A stretch of 64,000 nucleotides of DNA, from NCBI GenBank assembly GCA_023014485.1, contig JAJOZX010005618.1, positions 186,001-250,000 of the forward strand. The letters are read 5' to 3'. This DNA is from Bathynomus jamesi (Eukaryota > Arthropoda > Malacostraca > Isopoda > Cirolanidae). This document shows positions 33,195 to 43,063 of this stretch, one piece after another (within the stretch, counting starts at the first letter, position 1; the number at the start of each line of letters is the position of its first letter). Position numbers and translations under genes: made by a program. Under the pieces are notes generated by a model. The model was not told the DNA's origin. It searched no databases and saw nothing but the letters and a program-made list of their open reading frames with translations.

Positions 33195-33898
33195 CTGCAG
33201 CAGAACAAGAGGCAGTTGTTCATGTGGATGACATTACCTGGGGTGACTCAACTGACAACGACGCTAACACAGAGGACATGGATTACCATCAGCCTCGTCC
33301 TGGATGTTCTCACCATCAAGACACTGTGACTAGTGTGACTTTGACGTTTCCAAGGAAGGTCATGGAATGTGATGTCATCTGCAATACAGCTGATCGTCTT
33401 GGTTTATCAGACAATCAAGTTACTGCCATGGTTTCTGCCACCTTGAAAGCTGGAGGGGCTGATCTGGATAACTTCGTCATCTCAACCTCAACAACACGTC
33501 GCAACAGAATGCTGTCCAGGTATAATATCAGCCAGAGTCACATGTCCAAGTTTTGTGAAAACCCCCCACAGTACGCTGCCTTACACTGGGATGGAAAGTT
33601 GCTCAAAGATGTCTTAGGCAGTGAACCTGGAAGTACCTCAGAGACTTTAGCTGTGCTAGTGTCTGGTCCACCTTCATACACTGAAGGAAAGTTATTGGGA
33701 GTACCTGTCATCGACAATTCTTCTGGCACAGCTCAGGCTGAGGCTTCAATGGATTTACTGGAGACATGGGAACTTACGGATAATGTTACTGCCCTTGTTT
33801 TTGACACTACATCCAGTAACAGTGGAGTTCACAGAGGAGCTGCCAAACTGCTAGAGAAAATGCTGAACAAAAAGGTGTTTTATCTGGCCTGTCGACAT
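33195..33898 (+). pseudogene. Transposase of the long-TIR transposon, catalytic block
   Basis: Open for about 235 codons with no stop until the RTE-like insertion. Features: acidic stretch (VHVDDITWGDSTDND), a segment with LGLSDNQVTAMVSATLKAGG, then YAALHWDGKLLKD (Asp codon at 33590-33592), ETLAVLVSG, VTALVFDTTSSNSGVHRGA (Asp at 33803-33805), and VFYLACRH just before 33898. The spacing of an Asp in a beta-strand, a second Asp in FDTTSSNSG and a CxxH motif resembles the C/D(2)H signature of hAT, Mutator, P and related DDE transposases. That reading is inference. The protein is cut in the C(R)H motif and resumes at 35388. Confidence 0.65.
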
Positions 33899-33928
33899 CT
33901 TCTTCTTTCTCTTCGCCCGTTCCCGCCT

Positions 33929-34432
33929 CTATGTGGGGTCGGCGTTTCTGACCAGCCTCCTCCACACAGCCCGGTCCTGGGCTTCTTCCTCCGACAAACC
34001 CTTCTCCCTCAAATCGTCCCTCACCTTCTCCATCCACCTTCGCTTCGGTCTGCCTCTCTTTCTCCTGCCATGCACCTCCATATTCATCGTTCTCTTACCC
34101 ACATAATCTTCGTCCCCTCTCATCACATGTCCATACCATTTCAGTCTACTTTCTTGTATCTTCCTCGAGATTTCTCCAACCTTTGTTGTGCCCCTTATCC
34201 TTTCATTCCTTACTCTATCCAACCTTGTCACTCCGCACATCCATCTCAGCATTCTCATCTCCGTTACATCTAGTCTTTTCTCATGATCTTTCTTTATAGC
34301 CCAAGACTCAGCCCGGTACATCATAGCCGGTCTTACCACAGTCTTATACACCTTTCCCTTAACCCTTGCGCCTATTCTTCGGTCACACAACACCCCTGAA
34401 ACTTTCTTCCAATTTTTCCAACCAGATTGCAC
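33929..34432 (-). pseudogene. RTE-like RT C-terminus (after frameshift)
   Basis: Continuation of the RT above in a different frame: VKGKVYKTVVRPAMMYRAES, TEMRMLRWMCGVTRLDRVRN, KWYGHVMRGDEDYVGKR and a basic GRRKRGRPKRRW segment, ending NADPT and a stop at 33929. This C-terminal block after the RT is standard for RTE-like elements. Confidence 0.85.
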
Positions 34433-35387
34433 TGTGTGTTATTTCTGTGTCCAGCTCACCGTCCTCAGCCACTGTCGATCCCAAGTACGTAAACTTACTT
34501 ACTCTCTTTAACCTCGCTCCCTCTAAACTAATTTCTGAGTCTTGATTTTCGTAGAACCTCAGGTACTCCGTTTTCTTTCTGCTGATTTTCAACCCTCTGT
34601 CTTCAAAAACCCTCCTCCATTCCTCCAATTTTCTTTCTACTACTTCTCTCCTGTTGCTGCACAGAACAATATCGTCTGCAAAGAGCATACACCAAGGGGA
34701 TTGATCTTTTATCCCCTGGGCCAACACATCCATAATCAAAACAAAAAGGTACGGGCTCAAAGAAGATCCCTGATGTAGACCAACCCTCACGGGGAACCAT
34801 TCCGTTACACCTACACTACTCCTAACCTGGGTCCTTGCTCCTTCATACATACTTTGCACCAACCTAACGTACTTCTCCGGCACACCTTTCTCTCTCATAC
34901 ACCTCCAAACCTCCTGGCGTGGCACTCTATCATATGCTTTCTCTAGGTCGATGAAAACCATGTGCAGTCCCTTTTGTCGCTCCCGGTGTTTCTCCATCAA
35001 CTGCCTCAGTGCAAAAATCGCATCAGTTGTTCCCCTACCTGGCATAAAACCCAACTGCTCTTCCCCCACGGTTGTCTCTTCTCTTAACCTTTTCTCTATA
35101 ATCCTTTCCCAAACCTTCATCGTGTGTGACATAAGCTTTATTCCCCTATAATTTCCACAATCCTGGATGTCCCCCTTCTCTTTGTAGATAGGTACGAGTG
35201 TACTATCTCCCCACTCCTCCGGCATTTCCTCTTGTTCATATATCTTCTGCATCAGATCCCACAATAGATCTATGCCCTCATCTCCCAAACAATTCCACGC
35301 CTCCACTGGTATCCCATCCGGTCCCAATGCCTTCCCCTTCTTCACTCCTTTCAACGCCACCTTCACCTCCTCCCTACTCACTCCTCC
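34383..35387 (-). pseudogene. RTE-like reverse transcriptase fragment
   Basis: From about 35387 leftward: VSREEVKVALKGVKKGKALG, GPDGIPVEAW, YKEKGDIQDCGNYRGIKLMS, LGFMPGRGTTDAIFALRQL, HMVFIDLEKAYDRVPR, VRVGLHQGSSLSPYLFVLIM, and the catalytic MLFADDIVL. The frame ends at 34383 because of a one-base change near 34410; the protein continues in another frame as 33929-34432 (SGWKNWKKVSGVLCD to GRPKRRWMEKV...RRLVRNADPT), which is the usual end of this RT family. The endonuclease is missing. RT copies RNA into DNA at the nicked target. The codons upstream of 35387 in the longer open frame are antisense transposase sequence. Confidence 0.88.
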
Positions 35388-36412
35388 TGGAAATCCTAGT
35401 AGGAGCAGTTTGGGAGAAGCTGTTTGGGAAGGTGAAGGGGCCAGATAATCCCTGGTTTGAGCATCTGAAGGATGTTTGGATGGACTTGTCCAAGGAAAAC
35501 CCAAAGATGCTGGCTATCAACAGCAAATGGCTGAAGGAAAAGAAGAAGAACAGTGAAGAAATACTCCAAGACATTCTAACAGCAGAAAGGCTTCCAAGAG
35601 CCGACTACAGGGAAATGGCTGAACTGACAGTCATTGTTCTTGGAGGAACGCCTCCTCGAGGTATTCACTGGAGTCGACCAGGCGCCATTCATCAGGCCAG
35701 ATGGATGGCCAGAAACCTGTACTCCATGAAAATGCTGATGTTTGCAGATCAACTTGAGTACGACGAAGACACTGCATCAAAGCTGGAAAGACTCAACACC
35801 TTCCTTGCGCTGTTCTACACTCCTGTATGGATGATGTCAATGTCTGCTGCAGATGCTCCCGTGAATGATCTAAGTCTAATCCAGGACATGTTGAAGTACA
35901 AGAAAACTGACCCAGAGCTTGCTGATGCAGTACTTAATAAGATGGAAAACCACAAATGGTACCTGACGCAGGAAGTCGTGCCATTTGCCCTGTTCAGCAG
36001 TAGATTGAGTGACACATTGAGGCACGACATTGCTGCCCAGTTACATGCCACTGAGAAGCCAGACAGCTTCAGAACAGGAAAGCCTCTATTCCAGAGAGTC
36101 ACAGCTAAGACCACCCTGGTTGATCTCATTGGCCCAGAATCACATTTCCTGCTGGACACACTGAACATTGGATCCGAGTGGCTTCTGGAACCTGTCACGT
36201 CTTGGCCACAGAATGAGGACTACAGAAAAGCGTTGGACAATGTTAAGAATCTGAAAGCGGTGAATGACATTGCTGAACGTGGTGTCAAGATGATGAGCGA
36301 CTTTGCAAATGTCATAACAACAGATGCCAAGCAAAGGGACTATCTCCTTCAAGCTGTGGAGTTCAACAGACGCCGCTTTGACAGCTTCAAGAAACAAACT
36401 CTCAACAACTGA
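35388..36412 (+). pseudogene. Transposase of the long-TIR transposon, C-terminal block
   Basis: Resumes in the same frame as the catalytic block: EILVGAVWEKLFGKVKGPDN, WMDLSKENPKMLAINSKWLK, LTVIVLGGTPPRGIHWSRPG, ARWMARNLYSMKMLMFADQL, LERLNTFLALFYTPVWMMSM, and a C-terminus ending FKKQTLNN at a TGA (36410-36412). About 340 codons without a stop. The first 64 codons of the open frame (from 35198) are antisense RTE sequence. An acidic third catalytic residue should lie in this block, possibly the Glu in REMAELTVIV, but I cannot assign it. Host-gene origin is unlikely given the TIRs on both sides. Confidence 0.7.
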
Positions 36413-37141
36413 CTGTGTAAATGTCATTATGAAATTAATCATCATGTAATGCTTTCACTTCTTGATCGATTAGACTTGTGACAAAATGTTAATCTCAAAT
36501 TTGTGTCATGAATAAGGCGCCTTGTCTGCCTTGAGTGTGAGAAAACGAATTTTGTGATATTTCTGAAATCTTTGTATGTACCAATGTGCCATTTCTTGTT
36601 CCAAGACTATCATAATTGTATAAGTTAGAAAGAGGATTAAAAACACTTTAATTTGGTGCCTATCTTGTTGCTCTATCTTGTTTAGATAAAAAGTTATAGT
36701 GCAAAACATGATTCAAGGGACCCCGGAACTGGTGCTTTTGGCCGATTTCAAGGCAGAAAAATTAAAGCTCCATGCGGCAATGCTTCCCAACAACCTAGGT
36801 CAAAATGGTTGTGATTTTCGGCCTTTTCAGGTAAAAAAGCATGGGAAAAAGTACAGAAACCTATGAAAATAAGAAAAAGTTGATTTTTGAACAGGGCTAC
36901 TTGGCCAGTCGTCTGTCGTTGTTATGGCCTACATTTTACTGGTTTGGTTAATTTTGGGTTATTATTGAATTAAGGTCCCAGGGTAGAAAGTTTGGTTGCC
37001 CAATTGCGAAACTTGGCCACTTGTCTGTCGTTGTTTTTGGCCTACATTTACCAGTTTGGTTAATTTGGTTTATTATTCGTAGGCGAAGGTTGCAGACCAG
37101 TGCGCCAGTTACTTGGGTGGAAAATTTGGTATTCCATACTG

Positions 37142-38413
37142 ATGAGTGCATCTGAATTGAACAAATTTATAAAAAGGAGAAGCGCCTACAAAGGTCTAAT
37201 TACAAAGGTCATTGCCACTATAGATTCTGCCATAGAGCAAGAGGATTTACGCTTAGTGACTGCGCAGCTTTCCATATTAGAAACTAAAAAGGTTGCTATA
37301 AGTGAGTTAAATGTTAAAATTGAGGCTCTTATAGAAGAGGATGAAATAGAAAATAACATAATTTACTGTGAAGAGATTATTGATGATATAATTAAAGTAG
37401 GCCTCCGAGCAAAAGAGTTTAGCAGCTCAGTACAGTAAGAGACCAGGTCTAATAATGAAACACAACACTCAACAAATGATGTTTGTGAAGTTAAGGTTAA
37501 CAGATCTGTAGTTCAATTACCGAGGCTTGTACTCAAAACATTTTCTGGGAGTATTCAGGAATGGCAAGGATGGGCAGACAGTTTTCAATCAGCAGTTCAT
37601 TCTAGTCAAGTGTTAAGTGCCGTGGAGAAGTTTAATTATTTGCGGTCCCTCTTGGAAGGGGAGGCAGCAAAGACTATAGCAGGATTAGCATTAACAGAGG
37701 CTAATTATAATGTGGCTTGGGATATATTAAAGAAACGGTTTGGTAAGCCAGAGATCTTAATTAAAAGCCACCTCCGTGCACTTTTAGCTATACCTCCTGT
37801 TAATAATCCTAATAGTGTCAAGGAGTTACGGCAGTTATATGATGAATTTGAAATTAGAACTAGGTCCCTGGACAACTTGGGTGTAGGAATGGAAAGGTAT
37901 GGTATAATGTTGGTTCCTACACTGGAGTCTAAATTGCCTAGCTCAATTTTGCTTGAATTAAGTAGGGGACACTCTGCAGAACATGTGTACATCCCCCTTC
38001 AGCAGATGTTAAGTCTTTTAGGCACAGAATTAGCAAGACGAGAGGGAGTTGAGTTTGCACAGTGGGATGGTAAACAAGGGGACAAAGGCAGGCACAGCAC
38101 CAAAGTTTCCACAAAAAGGAATAGCCCAGGTACAGTGTCAGCTCTACATGCATCCTCTGAGAATAAATTAAAGGGAATCAAGGAATGCATATTTTGCGAA
38201 GGCAACCACAAGTCATATAAATGTGAGGTGGCTGAGGCTTTACCCCTTGAGGAGAGAAAGGACAGGGTAACTAAGTCCACAGCATGTTTTAAATGTTTTT
38301 TGAAAGGTCATAGAGCAAGGTTTTGTAAGTTTAAAATTTTGTGCAAAAAATGTCATGGTAGGCATCAGCCATTATTGTGTGAAAACACTCCTGCAGGCCT
38401 ACCCCAGAAGTAG
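37142..38413 (+). pseudogene. BEL A gag
   Basis: Start chosen at ATG 37142 (MSASELNKFIKRRSAYKG), as in the other two copies. The frame is broken by a TAA at 37436-37438 where copies B and O1 have Leu, then continues in the same frame: PRLVLKTFSGSIQEWQGW, central Gag (VEKFNYLRSLLEGEAAKT, LRQLYDEFEIRTRSLDNL), and three zinc-knuckle-like motifs (CIFCEGNHKSYKC; CFKCFLKGHRARFC; CKKCHGRHQPLLC). A one-base deletion near 38395 shifts the frame before the protease. Gag assembles the particle and binds RNA. Confidence 0.9.
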
Positions 38414-40219
38414 AGACATCAGTGGCACATGCCACTGCTATGCAAGGGAGTAAAAGTAAAGGGGGATTATTGCAAACAACTGCAGCCTTATTAATTGGGA
38501 ATGAGGGAGAAGCTACTGTAAGAGTGTTGTTTGATAGTGGTAGCCAGTGTAGTTTTACTAAGACCAGAATTTCCAGAAAATTGAAGTTTAAAGAACTTAA
38601 GAGGGAAAATTTAAGAATTTCTGGGTTTGGGGATTCCGTTCAAAACCGAACCAAATTTAAGAAGGTAGAAGTTTTGGTTAAGGGGTTGTTACCGCAAAGT
38701 CCCACTATCAAGGTCCAAGCTGTAGAGATTGAGGAACTTTGTGCTCCAGTCACTACTTGTTTAGATATGGCATGTGTTCAAGAATTGCAAGTTAAAGGAA
38801 TTAATTTGGGCAATAATACGTTTGAAGGAACAGAAGATATTAGTCTTTTGATTGGAGCTGACTATTATTGGGACTTCATCACTGGTAATATTGTCCGTAC
38901 TTCTCAAGGCCCAGTAGCTATTGAAAGTAAGCTAGGCTGGATGCTACATGGTAGCTATTGCAATGAAATGGAAATTAAGGCTCTTTTTGTTAAGATTGAG
39001 GAGAACAGCCATGGTTTGGAAAGGCATTTGAAAGCGTTTTGGGAACTTGAATCCATTGGCATAAAGGACAAACAGTCAAGTACAGTGAACAATGATGTTT
39101 TAGAGCAATTTGAAAAAGGGATTGGGTTTAGAGATGGTTCCTATGAAGTTGGCCTACCATGGAAGGATTCTTGCAAACCCGGTTCAAACCTTCAGCTAGC
39201 TAATCAGAGGTTGGAGACTTCATTGTACAGGCTAAGAAAAAATCAGGAGTTGTTAATTGAATACAATGAGGCCATCCTAAGTTATGTAAGGGAGGGCTAT
39301 GCTGAAAGGGTGCAAGGTGAGCTGGTGAGCCAGGAGGCACATTATCTGCCACACCATGCAGTGGTACGGCGAGACAAAACTACCACCAAACTGAGGGTAG
39401 TTTTTGATGGCTCAGCCAAGGACAAAGGTGGTGTGTCCTTGAATGACTGTTTGGATGTTGGGCCAAATTTAAATGCAGATTTATTTTCCTTGTTACTGAG
39501 ATTCAGGTTTGGTAGAGTAGCATTGACTGCAGATGTGAAGCAAGCCTTTTTGCGGATAAAGTTAAAACCAGAGGACAGAGATGCAGTAAGGTATCTGTGG
39601 GTGGATACGAAAGACTTGTTGGAAAATGAACCTAAGGTTCAAGCATATAGAATGAAGTCAGTTGTTCGGCCTCAGCTCTAGTCCATTTCTGTTGGCAGCT
39701 ACTATGCAGTACCATTTTAAGAAATATTCTGAAGTCTATCCTAACACTATTGAACACATAAGGAAAAATTTTTATGTTGATGATTTGCTATGTTCCGTGG
39801 ATAATACAGAAATGGCTAAACAGATATTCATTGAGGCTAGAGCTATAATGAGGGAGGCTGGCATGGAGCTCAGAAAATGGCAGACCAATCATTCGCAATT
39901 ACAAGAGTTTATGAGTCATTCCTCTGTAGTACCTGATGCAGCAGAAAGTATTGAGGATTCTGGTATTAAGGAGTTGTGGGCAATAGACGCAAAGGTGCTA
40001 GGCATTGTTTGGCAGCAAGATGATGATTTGTTTACCTTCAATGGGAAATCTTTAGTAGAGCTGGCTGAGAATGAGACAAGGTGGACAAAACGTACAGCTC
40101 TTAGTTTGGCTTCAAAGGTCTTTGATCCTCTTGGATTCCTGGCTCCATTTGTGATAGTCCAAAATTTGGTTTCAGAGCTTCTGGGAAATTGGACTTGGTT
40201 GGGACCAAGAGTTACCTGA
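38414..40219 (+). pseudogene. BEL A protease and reverse transcriptase
   Basis: After the frameshift: aspartic protease (VRVLFDSGSQCSF, DUF1758-type), a linker (SLLIGADYYWDFITG, SKLGWMLHGSYC), and RT (LPHHAVVRRDKTTTKLRVVF, FRFGRVALTADVKQAFLRIK). The tyrosine-valine catalytic box YVDDLLCSVD is at about 39770-39799, after a frameshift near 39660 caused by a two-base change. Unlike O1 and B it has TCA (39412-39414), not TGA, in the RT segment after FDG. The 39662-40219 frame then shifts near 40150 before the RNase H region. The enzyme makes the cDNA. Confidence 0.9.
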
Positions 40220-41049
40220 TCATATGGTGGTAAGGTGGAAATATTGGTTCAAAGAATTGGCACATCTTGGAGACATTGAAATCCCAAGATGGTACTTTGG
40301 AGAGTTGAACAATAGTCCAGACAATTTGGAGCTGCACATCTTTTGTGATGCAAGTGAGGAAGCCTATGCAACTTGTATTTATATAAGAGGCGCATTGCAA
40401 GAGGAAGTAAGTTGCAGGTTGGTTGCTGCAAAGAGCAGAGTAGCACCTTTGAAAAGGCTTTCTGTTCCAAGGTTGGAATTGATGGTGCAGTTATTGCTAG
40501 TTGGCTTGCAGTTATAGTGCAAAAGTCTTTGGCCCTCTCTGAAATTCCAAGCTATTATTGGACAGACTCCATTATAGTTTGGCACTGGTTAAGAAGCCAG
40601 GCAAGGAAATGGAAACCATTTGTTGCCAATAGGGTGGAGGAAATTCAAGCGCACACAGATCCCAAGCAATGGAAGCATTGTCCAGGCACCCAAAACCCCG
40701 CTCATTTACCAACACGAGGAATTTCAGTGAAAGATCTTGCACAGTCAAGTTTGTGGTGGAATGGGACAGAGTGGCTAAAACTTGGAAGTGAAAACTGGCC
40801 TTCTAATCAGCCTATTGTAGGAGAATGCCAGGCTGAAGAAGCATGGGTAAGTGAGGTGAGAAAATGCGCTGTGAACAGTTGTCAAGTTATGCAGCAGGAC
40901 CCCCTATTGAGGCTTGAGGACATTAGCAGTCTGAAAAAATTGTTAAGAGTGACAGCATGGGTATATAGATTTACCAACAACATTAAGGGAGAAACAAGAA
41001 GGGAAGGAATTCTGAACAGTAATGAGATTCAGCAATCAGGAAATACTGG
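40220..41049 (+). pseudogene. BEL A RNase H-like region
   Basis: Two frames, 40224-40517 and then 40373-41040, joined by a one-base deletion at about 40487 (LELM then GAVIASWLAV). Contents: WKYWFKELAHLGDIEIPRW, LHIFCDASEEAYATCIYIRG (first acidic residue), SVPRLELM, YYWTDSIIVWHWL (TDS, further acidic residue), and WKHCPGTQNPAHLPTRGI. These are the standard RNase H steps of BEL pol. Copy O1 has PADLPTRG where A has PAHLPTRG, so A may also have lost an active-site Asp. A second frameshift near 41037 leads to the integrase frame. Confidence 0.88.
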
Positions 41050-42543
41050 GTGGTATATATGCAGAAGAAAAAATTTGGTGAAGAGAGAGAATTGCTCACC
41101 AGCCATCCATTACAGGTTCTACCAACACATTCTGCGCTCAAGGGTTTGGATGTGTTTTTGGATCAGGATTTATTGAGAGTAGGAGGTAGACTACAGTTTT
41201 CTGGGCTTCCAGAGGAGAAAAGACATCCAATTTTGCTACCTTCTGGGGGGAACTTTGTGGACCTTTTGATCCTGGATACTCATCATAAGTTGTTACATGC
41301 TGGAGTTAGAGAAGTGATAATAGAGACCAGACAACAGTTTTGGATTCCCAAAATTAGACAAGTAGTAAAAACGGTCGTGCATAAATGTGTGGTTTGCAAG
41401 CGTTGGAGTGCAAAGCCTTATTATGAAAAGGTGGCTCCACTTCCAAGAGAACGGTGTGTCTATACTGCCCCATTTGATGTAGTGGGAGTAGACTTTGCAG
41501 GGCCAGTCTATGTGTATGAGCGAGGGGAGTCTAACAAAGGTTATATATGTCTTTTCACCTGTGCTACCACCAGAGCAATCCATTTGGAGTTGGTAAGCAA
41601 CTTAAGTAGTGATGTATTTCTTTTGGCCTTTAAAAGGTTTGTGAAAAGAAGGGGTTTCCCAAATAAAATCATCTCGGATAATGCAAAAACCTTCAAAAAG
41701 GCTGCAAAGGAACTCCAAGAAATTTGGTCCTTGCGAAAAGAGGAAGGATTCCAATCCTACTTTTCACACCAAGGGGTACAGTGGGAGTTTATTGTTGAGA
41801 GAGCACCATGGTGGGGAGGATTTTGGGAAAGGCTAGTGAGAAGTGTAAAGTGTCCATTAAAGAAACTTTTAGGTAATGCTCATTTGAGCAAAGAAGAATT
41901 CTGCACTGTTTTATGTGAAGTAGAAGCAATGGTGAACAGTAGGCCTATCACTTTTGTTTACAACAGTATGCAGGATGCAGAGCCATTGACACCAAATCAT
42001 TTTCTTTGTGGTAAACGATTAACACCAAGCCCCAGTGTGCCAGAAGACTTGCAGCCTATCCAGAGCACTCAAGGAGAGTTAACCAGACGGTTCAGGTACC
42101 TTGAAGAGCTACAAGATCAGTTATGGAAGAGGTGGCAGATGGAATACTTGCCAGAACTCAATTATTACCCATCAGGCAAGGTAAAGGGCTCCAATGCAAA
42201 TTGTATCAAGGTGGGAGAAGTGGTAATGATTGGGGATGAAAGAGCAAGGCAATGCTGGAAGCTTGGCATAATTGAAGAGTTGTTTGTTGGCAAAGACAAT
42301 TTAGTTAGGTCTGCACTGGTAAAGACTTCAGGAGGAAAGTTAAAGAGACCTATACAAAAACTCTATGCTTTAGAAATCAGCAAAAACACAGATAGTCAAG
42401 ATGAAACATTTGAGTTACAGCCTCATGGAGAAGGCTTGGCTAACCTTGCAGAAGGTAATGACAACAATGCCTCTTCGGTGGGGAGTGTTAGAAAATCTAG
42501 AAGAGGAAGAACCATTGTTGTCCCAAGGCGATATGATGACTAA
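41050..42543 (+). pseudogene. BEL A integrase and C-terminal DUF5641-type domain
   Basis: An uninterrupted 497-codon block. Order: LRVGGRLQFSGLPEEKRHPI; HHCC zinc finger (DTHHKLLHAGVRE, CVVCKRW); catalytic core with GVDFAGP (D), IISDNAKTF (D) and ERAPWWGGFWERLVRS (E); then LTPNHFLCGKR and the C-terminal DUF5641-type domain (VKVGEVV-like KVGEVVMIGDERARQCW, LYALE). All three DDE residues are present. The last 19 codons and the TAA (42541-42543) lie inside the 3' LTR, which begins at 42486. Upstream frameshifts leave it without a translated start, hence pseudogene. Confidence 0.9.
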
Positions 42544-43063
42544 GCTGATTGATGCAGCATTGCTTGTATATATTAAGTTAAGGTGTGTATATATCCATCT
42601 CATAATTGTAAGGTTAGTGAAAAATTAACTTAATTTAGAGCTAGCATTTTTGAGCTCTTGTGGTATCATTTTGGGGCGCTGCGCGTTCTTTCTACTCGTT
42701 TGTGGGATGTCGTACGTACAGGGTGTGGTCGGTTAGAGACCTCTCTTGCAATTCAGTTTGGTTGTTTAGATACAAGATTGTTGCATCGTGCAATAGTCCA
42801 GGTTGCGTTGTTGTTGCAAGGTTGAGAAAGAAGACCATAAATAGTACCCCTTTTGTTTATATTAAATTCATGTAACAAAGGTCTAAGGTAGGCCCGCATC
42901 GAGTCAGCAACCCTGAGGTTACAGTGAGGTAGGACCTAATAGGATCTCAAATCCGTAAGTTTTAATTTAGCTTAACTTGGGCTTCAGGTCGAACTGGCCC
43001 TTTAGAATTTGGCCGTTCACGGCTCAGCTGGGATTTTGAACCCAACAAATAAATAAAATAACA
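42486..43063 (+). repeat. BEL A 3' LTR
   Basis: 578 bp, ends as in the 5' LTR. Encodes the final 19 codons of pol. Followed by CATTA (43064-43068), the target duplication, and then by O1 sequence. Confidence 0.94.

Larger units (their letters stand above)
33899..35387 (-). mobile_element. RTE-like non-LTR retrotransposon, 5'-truncated
   Basis: A minus-strand insertion of about 1.49 kb in the long-TIR transposase gene. Bounds are set by where the transposase reading stops (ACRH, 33898) and resumes (EILVGAVWEKL, 35390). The 3' end has the short A/G-rich tail (GAAGAGAAAGAAGAAGA) of RTE-type elements directly after the RT stop. No clear target-site duplication is visible, and a few bases of target may be lost. 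Confidence 0.82.
32034..36898 (+). mobile_element. Long-TIR DNA transposon (Mutator-like?) in the BEL A leader
   Basis: TIRs of about 245 bp (32034-32280 and about 36650-36898, inverted) start AGGCCTGTTCAAAAATC and AGCCCTGTTCAAAAATC. ACTTGGCCAGT lies on both sides (32023-32033, 36899-36909); because this target is nearly palindromic the true duplication could be 11, 9 or 7 bp. Long TIRs and a 9-11 bp duplication fit Mutator-like elements, but I cannot confirm the superfamily. It encodes one transposase-like protein in at least two exons, interrupted by an RTE-like insertion, and an (AAT)n tract at about 32297-32371. Confidence 0.9.
31749..37075 (+). repeat. 112-bp tandem repeats in the BEL A leader (split by a transposon)
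   Basis: Units start ATTATTGAATTAAGG at 31749, 31861, 31973 and, beyond the DNA transposon, at 36961, each spaced exactly 112 bp when the insertion and one target copy are ignored. The fourth unit decays after about 37060. Each unit carries TCGTCTGTCGTTG. Function unknown; location suggests part of the 5' untranslated leader. Confidence 0.88.
31066..43063 (+). mobile_element. BEL/Pao retrotransposon A, full length, inserted in O1
   Basis: A spans 5' LTR 31066-31641 and 3' LTR 42486-43063, flanked by CATTA (31061-31065, 43064-43068). By eye the two LTRs differ at about five positions, so it is the youngest of the three BEL copies judged by that measure. TGGTCCTTCAGAACC follows the 5' LTR. Its leader holds 112-bp tandem repeats interrupted by a DNA transposon (32034-36898). 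Removing that transposon and one copy of its target restores exactly one 112-bp period. Coding region 37142-42543 is complete in domain order but broken. Confidence 0.95.

Noticed and set aside
35198..35387. First 64 codons of the frame that contains the transposase C-terminus
   Set aside because: They are antisense RTE-like sequence that happens to be in frame; the transposase resumes only at about 35388.
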